Positions 1 to 7,180 of a stretch of DNA of 7,180 nt are shown piece after piece. The position numbers and the translations under genes were made by a program. Each line of letters starts with the position of its first letter. Positions within the stretch are counted from its first letter, which is position 1. Origin of the DNA: CAYLTX01 sp046545675. Lineage in GTDB: Bacteria; Myxococcota_A; Bradymonadia; Bradymonadales; Bradymonadaceae. The notes under the pieces were generated by a model. It was not told the DNA's origin. It made no database searches and saw only the letters and a list, made by a program, of their open reading frames with translations. Where the stretch lies: assembly GCA_046545675.1 (NCBI GenBank), contig JBKGZI010000325.1, forward strand, positions 1 to 7,180. Reading direction: 5' to 3'.

Positions 1-134
1 CTGCGCGAATTAGTAGTTGACGCTCTCCGGCCACATTCGCCACACTCAGCCAATGATTAACCACGCAGGCTCTGCTGATGCGGAGTCCGGTGGCCGCGCA
101 GCGTCGGCTCGAGAAGCTCCGAGGTATAGGACAT
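1..134 (+). other. Upstream region of the NERD-kinase gene
   Basis: These bases precede the first gene and no other coding region is recognisable in them. A TTGACG hexamer at 17-22 resembles a sigma70 -35 box. The only -10 candidate at a normal distance is CACACT at 41-46 (18-base spacer), which matches the consensus at just three positions, so no promoter is asserted. The end of an upstream gene could lie beyond the window edge. An in-frame ATG at 78 would extend the first gene into this stretch by 19 residues. Confidence 0.3.
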
Positions 135-1541
135 ATGGCTAAATATATCCCCATCGGCGACCCCATAAATAAATCGGAAAAAAAGGGGATGCGCCAGCTT
201 CGAGATCAATTGCCCGACCATTATACCGTCATCGGTAATTTTGATCTCCAGCTTCCTCGGCGCAAGAACACGCTCGAATACGACGCGGTGGTCGTCGGTG
301 AATGGGGCATCTACGCCGTCGAGATGCGCGGCTGGGGCGGGCTGATCGAGGGCGATATTCGCCGCTGGGAGTTGGAGTGGGGCCGGGTGGAGAATCCCTT
401 TATCCGCATCGAGCGCAAGGCCAAGGCGCTGCGCGACTTGCTGGTTCGCTCGGTGGATCGATTCCCCGACGAGCTCTTCTGTGAAGCGGTGGTCTTCTTG
501 ACCGGCGAGGATCCGGAGGTGCGCGTCGAAGACGAGCGCAATTGCCGGCTGTTGGTGCCCGGCCAACTCTACGACTTTTTCGTCGACGAAGATCGCCTCT
601 ACGAGCGAGGCCCGGGCCCGCTGGTCGATGGGGGCGTGCGCGAGATGATCACCGAGGCGATTATCCCGCTGGCCGGCCCGCGCTCGCCGCTGCCGACGAT
701 CCAGAACTTCGAGGTCGAGAGTGAATTGCCCGTCGAGCATGTGCCGTATCGAGAGTATATCGGCCGCCACAAATTGCTGCAGTCTCGCGGCAAAGTGCGT
801 ATCAAAGCTTATTCGATGGACCCGCTACTCGAGCCGAAGCGCCAGGAGGTCGAGTTTCGCCGCGCCCTTCGCGATATGGAGGCCCTGGTCAAGCTCGAGG
901 ACAATCCCTATGTGGCGCGCCCCTATGAGATGATCCAAGATCGCGAGGATGAGCTGACTTTTTATCTGGTCAGCGAGTGGGTCAATTCGACGACGCTGCG
1001 CGAGTATGTCAAGCAGCTCGATTATGAGCAGATGGACGCCGAGCAACACGCCGAGATCATGGGCTTTTGCATGCACCTGCTCAACGCGGTCTCGTTCATG
1101 CACAGCCGCAATATCGTCCACCGCAATCTGCATCCCGGGGTGGTCTATATGACCAACTCGCAGAGCTCGGTGCCCCTGAAGATCGCCGACTTCGACTATG
1201 CGCGCGTGGCCAACTTGAAGTCGATCGCCGGCCATATCAGCGATCTGGGCACCGAGGGCTATGCGGCCCCCGAATTGTGGAAGGAAGACGACTATGACCA
1301 CCGCGTCGACCTCTTCTCGGTGGGCGTGATCCTCTTCGAGTTGCTCAGCGGCCGTTTCCTGTACCAAAACCTGCCCGAGATGCTGCGCCACGAGGAAGTC
1401 TGGGCGAAGAAACGCACCACCATCGAGGACGCCCAGATCCGCGCGGTCCTGGATCTGTTGGTCTCCACCGATCCCTGTGAGCGCACCATCGGCCTCGACG
1501 ATGCCCTGCGGGTCTTCGAGCATCGTACTCGGGACGCCTGA
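135..1541 (+). CDS. NERD domain - protein kinase-like fusion protein, probable pseudokinase
   Basis: This 468-aa protein has two domains and no signal peptide or membrane segment, so it is probably cytoplasmic. Residues about 16-120 match the NERD (nuclease-related) domain of the PD-(D/E)XK-like group: LEYDAVVVGEWGIYAVEMRG carries the acidic residues D50 and E63, but the usual E-x-K lysine is R65. Residues about 208-463 have a protein kinase fold. The beta3 lysine (K224 in VRIKAY), hinge, DFG aspartate (D352, reading DFD), APE (378-380) and helix-F aspartate (D392) are present. The glycine loop is not recognisable. The catalytic loop reads HRNLHPGVV at 329-337, so the catalytic Asp is N331, the Lys is H333 and the metal-binding Asn is lost. 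Known NERD-kinase fusions include PglW of phage-defence systems, but this protein is far shorter and nothing nearby suggests such a system. Its function is unknown. The ATG at 135 was chosen because AGGA lies at 128-131 and both domains follow intact; ATG 78 is possible. Confidence 0.85.
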   Translation: MAKYIPIGDPINKSEKKGMRQLRDQLPDHYTVIGNFDLQLPRRKNTLEYDAVVVGEWGIYAVEMRGWGGLIEGDIRRWELEWGRVENPFIRIERKAKALRDLLVRSVDRFPDELFCEAVVFLTGEDPEVRVEDERNCRLLVPGQLYDFFVDEDRLYERGPGPLVDGGVREMITEAIIPLAGPRSPLPTIQNFEVESELPVEHVPYREYIGRHKLLQSRGKVRIKAYSMDPLLEPKRQEVEFRRALRDMEALVKLEDNPYVARPYEMIQDREDELTFYLVSEWVNSTTLREYVKQLDYEQMDAEQHAEIMGFCMHLLNAVSFMHSRNIVHRNLHPGVVYMTNSQSSVPLKIADFDYARVANLKSIAGHISDLGTEGYAAPELWKEDDYDHRVDLFSVGVILFELLSGRFLYQNLPEMLRHEEVWAKKRTTIEDAQIRAVLDLLVSTDPCERTIGLDDALRVFEHRTRDA

Positions 1542-1547
1542 GGCGTC
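1533..1547 (+). other. Inverted repeat centred on the stop codon of the NERD-kinase gene
   Basis: GACGCC and GGCGTC form a perfect 6-bp stem whose 3-base loop is the TGA stop codon itself (1539-1541). The next T-run, TTTT at 1567-1570, lies about 20 bases downstream. A smaller alternative stem, CGTC-GGTG-GACG (1547-1558), overlaps it and would be mutually exclusive. Neither has the adjacent U-tract of an intrinsic terminator. It may help end transcription or protect the 3' end of the mRNA, but may also be chance in GC-rich DNA. Confidence 0.3.
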
Positions 1548-1596
1548 GTCGGTGGACGGGGCGAAATTTTCTGGAATAGGGGGGCGGAAAAAGCGT

Positions 1597-1625
1597 TTGA
1601 CAAGGAGGTGTTGTGCTCTTATAGA
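1597..1625 (+). promoter_or_regulatory. Sigma70-type promoter of the rpoBC operon
   Basis: A perfect -35 hexamer TTGACA (1597-1602) is separated by exactly 17 bases from a -10-like TATAGA (1620-1625), which matches TATAAT at its first four positions. A run of five As (1588-1592) just upstream of the -35, and AAATTTT at 1564-1570, could act as a weak UP element. Transcription would start near 1632, giving a leader of about 335 bases before rpoB. No better promoter was seen between the two genes, so this is the probable main promoter of rpoB and rpoC. The start point is inferred. Confidence 0.65.
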
Positions 1626-1761
1626 GTAACTCGCCTCGAATCCACCGTTGACTCTGGCGCCAATTTGAGTAGTCGGTCCATTCGGGCAGTGAGAAGAGCT
1701 CTTTTCTTTCTATGCCAAATGCATATCTACAGTCTTCACAGCGCGCGCTCATCCCTTACAG

Positions 1762-1792
1762 GCTGTAACGCGGTGCCCGACGCTTTTTCAGC
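1762..1792 (+). terminator. Weak attenuator-like stem with T5 run in the rpoB leader
   Basis: CGCGG (1769-1773) can pair with CCGACG (1777-1782), leaving a 3-base loop TGC and one bulged A. The run TTTTT (1784-1788) follows one base later. An outer GCTG (1762-1765) can also pair with CAGC (1789-1792) as a competing structure. The layout resembles an intrinsic terminator or attenuator inside the leader. The stem is short and imperfect, so confidence is low. Confidence 0.2.
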
Positions 1793-1822
1793 TCGACCAT
1801 GGCGCCGGCGGTCCGTTGTGCC

Positions 1823-1838
1823 GCCAGACCTTTCTGGC
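1823..1838 (+). other. Small stem-loop in the rpoB leader
   Basis: GCCAGA (1823-1828) and TCTGGC (1833-1838) form a perfect 6-bp stem with the 4-base loop CCTT. GGCGG (1807-1811) can instead pair with CCGCC (1821-1825), so the two structures are mutually exclusive. Mutually exclusive stems are a feature of switching leaders, but no known riboswitch or ribosomal-protein binding motif was recognised here. Confidence 0.3.
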
Positions 1839-1882
1839 AGTCCACTCTGAGGCGCGACCCAGCGAACGAAAATTTGAATATT

Positions 1883-1919
1883 CGGCACACGCCACCATGC
1901 CCAACTGTGGCGTATGCCG
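1883..1919 (+). promoter_or_regulatory. Long inverted repeat / stem-loop upstream of rpoB
   Basis: CGGCACACGCCAC (1883-1895) and GTGGCGTATGCCG (1907-1919) are complementary at 12 of 13 positions, with a single C-A mismatch (1888/1914) and an 11-base loop. This is the strongest secondary structure in the leader, ending 47 bases before the rpoB start. No U-tract follows, so it is not an intrinsic terminator. It could be an RNase processing site, a translational control element or protein-binding RNA. As double-stranded DNA it could be an operator, because a TATAAC sequence follows at 1926-1931. The pairing is seen directly; the role is inferred. Confidence 0.5.
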
Positions 1920-1925
1920 CGCTTC

Positions 1926-1931
1926 TATAAC
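1926..1931 (+). promoter_or_regulatory. Isolated -10-like hexamer close to rpoB
   Basis: TATAAC matches the sigma70 -10 consensus at five of six positions and lies about 40 bases before the rpoB start. No -35-like hexamer is found 16-18 bases upstream; that region is the right arm and loop of the 1883-1919 inverted repeat. It could be a secondary or activator-dependent promoter, or chance. Confidence 0.15.
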
Positions 1932-1955
1932 ACAGATAGTTCAGCACAATCCCCC

Positions 1956-1961
1956 AAGGAG
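1956..1961 (+). promoter_or_regulatory. rpoB ribosome binding site, deciding between tandem ATGs
   Basis: AAGGAG is a strong Shine-Dalgarno sequence. The gene has two adjacent ATG codons, at 1964 and 1967. The spacing is 2 bases to the first and 5 to the second, so the second is the more likely start. The resulting N-terminus, MGQPIKENFRVRK, also resembles other RpoB proteins. Confidence 0.7.
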
Positions 1962-1966
1962 AGATG

Positions 1967-6193
<4,227 letters not shown>

Positions 6194-6213
6194 AGACTCG
6201 CGCCAGATTCTGA

Positions 6214-6241
6214 CGGCGGCTCGCCTCAGGGCGGGCCGCCG
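6214..6241 (+). other. 12-bp GC-rich stem-loop between rpoB and rpoC
   Basis: Bases 6214-6225 pair with 6230-6241 in an uninterrupted 12-bp stem containing one G-U wobble (6221/6234) and the 4-base loop TCAG. A short T-run (TTTTT, 6252-6256) begins 10 bases after the stem, too far for a standard intrinsic terminator. The hairpin lies 35 bases before the rpoC start and leaves its ribosome binding site free. It may set the rpoB:rpoC ratio by partial termination, act as an RNase site, or stabilise the upstream mRNA. Pairing is observed; function is inferred. Confidence 0.55.
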
Positions 6242-6266
6242 GTCCCAGCCATTTTTCAGCCGTCAC

Positions 6267-6271
6267 GGAGG
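6267..6271 (+). promoter_or_regulatory. rpoC ribosome binding site, supporting the TTG start
   Basis: GGAGG ends 5 bases before the TTG at 6277, a suitable spacing. No ATG or GTG that would give a better N-terminus lies nearby in frame, so this site fixes the start of rpoC. Confidence 0.7.
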
Positions 6272-6276
6272 CTGTT

Positions 6277-7180
<904 letters not shown>

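Larger units (their letters stand above)
1542..1966 (+). other. Intergenic region holding the rpoB promoter and structured leader
   Basis: No protein-coding gene is supported in this stretch of more than 400 bases. It is more AT-rich than its surroundings and lacks the strong codon bias of the flanking genes. It contains, in order, short A/T tracts (1564-1570, 1588-1592), a sigma70-type promoter (1597-1625), short GAGT/ACTC inverted motifs (1624-1670), a weak attenuator-like stem followed by five Ts (1762-1792), a small hairpin (1823-1838), a long hairpin (1883-1919), an isolated TATAAC (1926-1931) and the rpoB ribosome binding site (1956-1961). No rplL or other ribosomal protein gene is present, although that is the usual neighbour at this place. 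Confidence 0.7.

Noticed and set aside
78..134. Upstream in-frame ATG adding 19 residues to the NERD-kinase protein
   Set aside because: The extra residues are not part of the NERD domain and the ribosome binding site is poor. Kept only as an alternative start; ATG 135 is preferred.
178..184. Run of seven As in the NERD-kinase gene as a programmed slippage site
   Set aside because: The reading frame is continuous through it and the encoded NERD domain is intact in the zero frame; no stimulatory structure or useful alternative frame follows.
135..1541. Assignment as PglW or another named phage-defence component
   Set aside because: PglW is much larger, and no methylase, phosphatase, ATPase or other defence gene is in the window. 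Sharing NERD and kinase domains alone is not enough.
1631..1646. TCGAATCC-like string resembling a tRNA T-arm
   Set aside because: No matching 5-bp T-stem, acceptor stem or anticodon arm could be built around it on either strand, and it overlaps the promoter.
1648..1653. TTGACT as a second -35 box in the rpoB leader
   Set aside because: No -10-like hexamer lies 15-19 bases downstream (the sequence there reads GTAGTCGG).
1608..1850. Possible small gene on the + strand in the gap upstream of rpoB
   Set aside because: It begins inside the promoter spacer, upstream of the predicted transcription start, lacks a placed ribosome binding site for that transcript, and its product shows no domain or codon bias like the neighbours.

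Overview
The window is a GC-rich chromosomal segment from a bacterium. The predicted RpoB and RpoC read like those of deltaproteobacterial/Myxococcota lineages: a proteobacterial-type core, the rifampicin-region string MDQTNPLSE, and strong codon bias for G/C at third positions. The upstream NERD-kinase protein fits the kinase-rich genomes of that group. A Bradymonadales-like or other Myxococcota-like source is my best guess. It is inference from protein similarity, not a database result.

All three genes lie on the + strand. First (135-1541) is a two-domain protein: an N-terminal NERD (nuclease-related) domain joined to a eukaryotic-type protein kinase fold whose catalytic loop is degenerate (HRD is HRN, and the metal-binding Asn is lost). 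It is therefore probably a pseudokinase or a highly divergent kinase. Next comes a 425-base intergenic region (1542-1966) with a strong sigma70-type promoter (TTGACA, 17-base spacer, TATAGA). The promoter implies an mRNA leader of roughly 335 bases carrying several inverted repeats, the best being a 13-position stem at 1883-1919 just upstream of rpoB.

The rest is the RNA polymerase operon: a complete rpoB (1967-6193, beta subunit, 1408 aa), an 83-base gap with a 12-bp GC hairpin, and the first 301 codons of rpoC (beta' subunit, TTG start at 6277), cut by the window end. RpoB and RpoC together build the catalytic core of RNA polymerase, and their linkage is the normal bacterial arrangement. 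In most bacteria rplL (ribosomal protein L7/L12) lies just upstream of rpoB. Here that place is taken by the NERD-pseudokinase gene, and rpoB has its own promoter, so expression of rpoBC appears uncoupled from the L10/L12 genes.

I see no CRISPR array, mobile element, tRNA or rRNA. Most of the window is housekeeping. The parts worth a second look are the doubly degenerate NERD-pseudokinase, the structured rpoB leader, the rpoB-rpoC hairpin, and a charged helical-hairpin insertion in RpoB that contains a 20-residue internal repeat.
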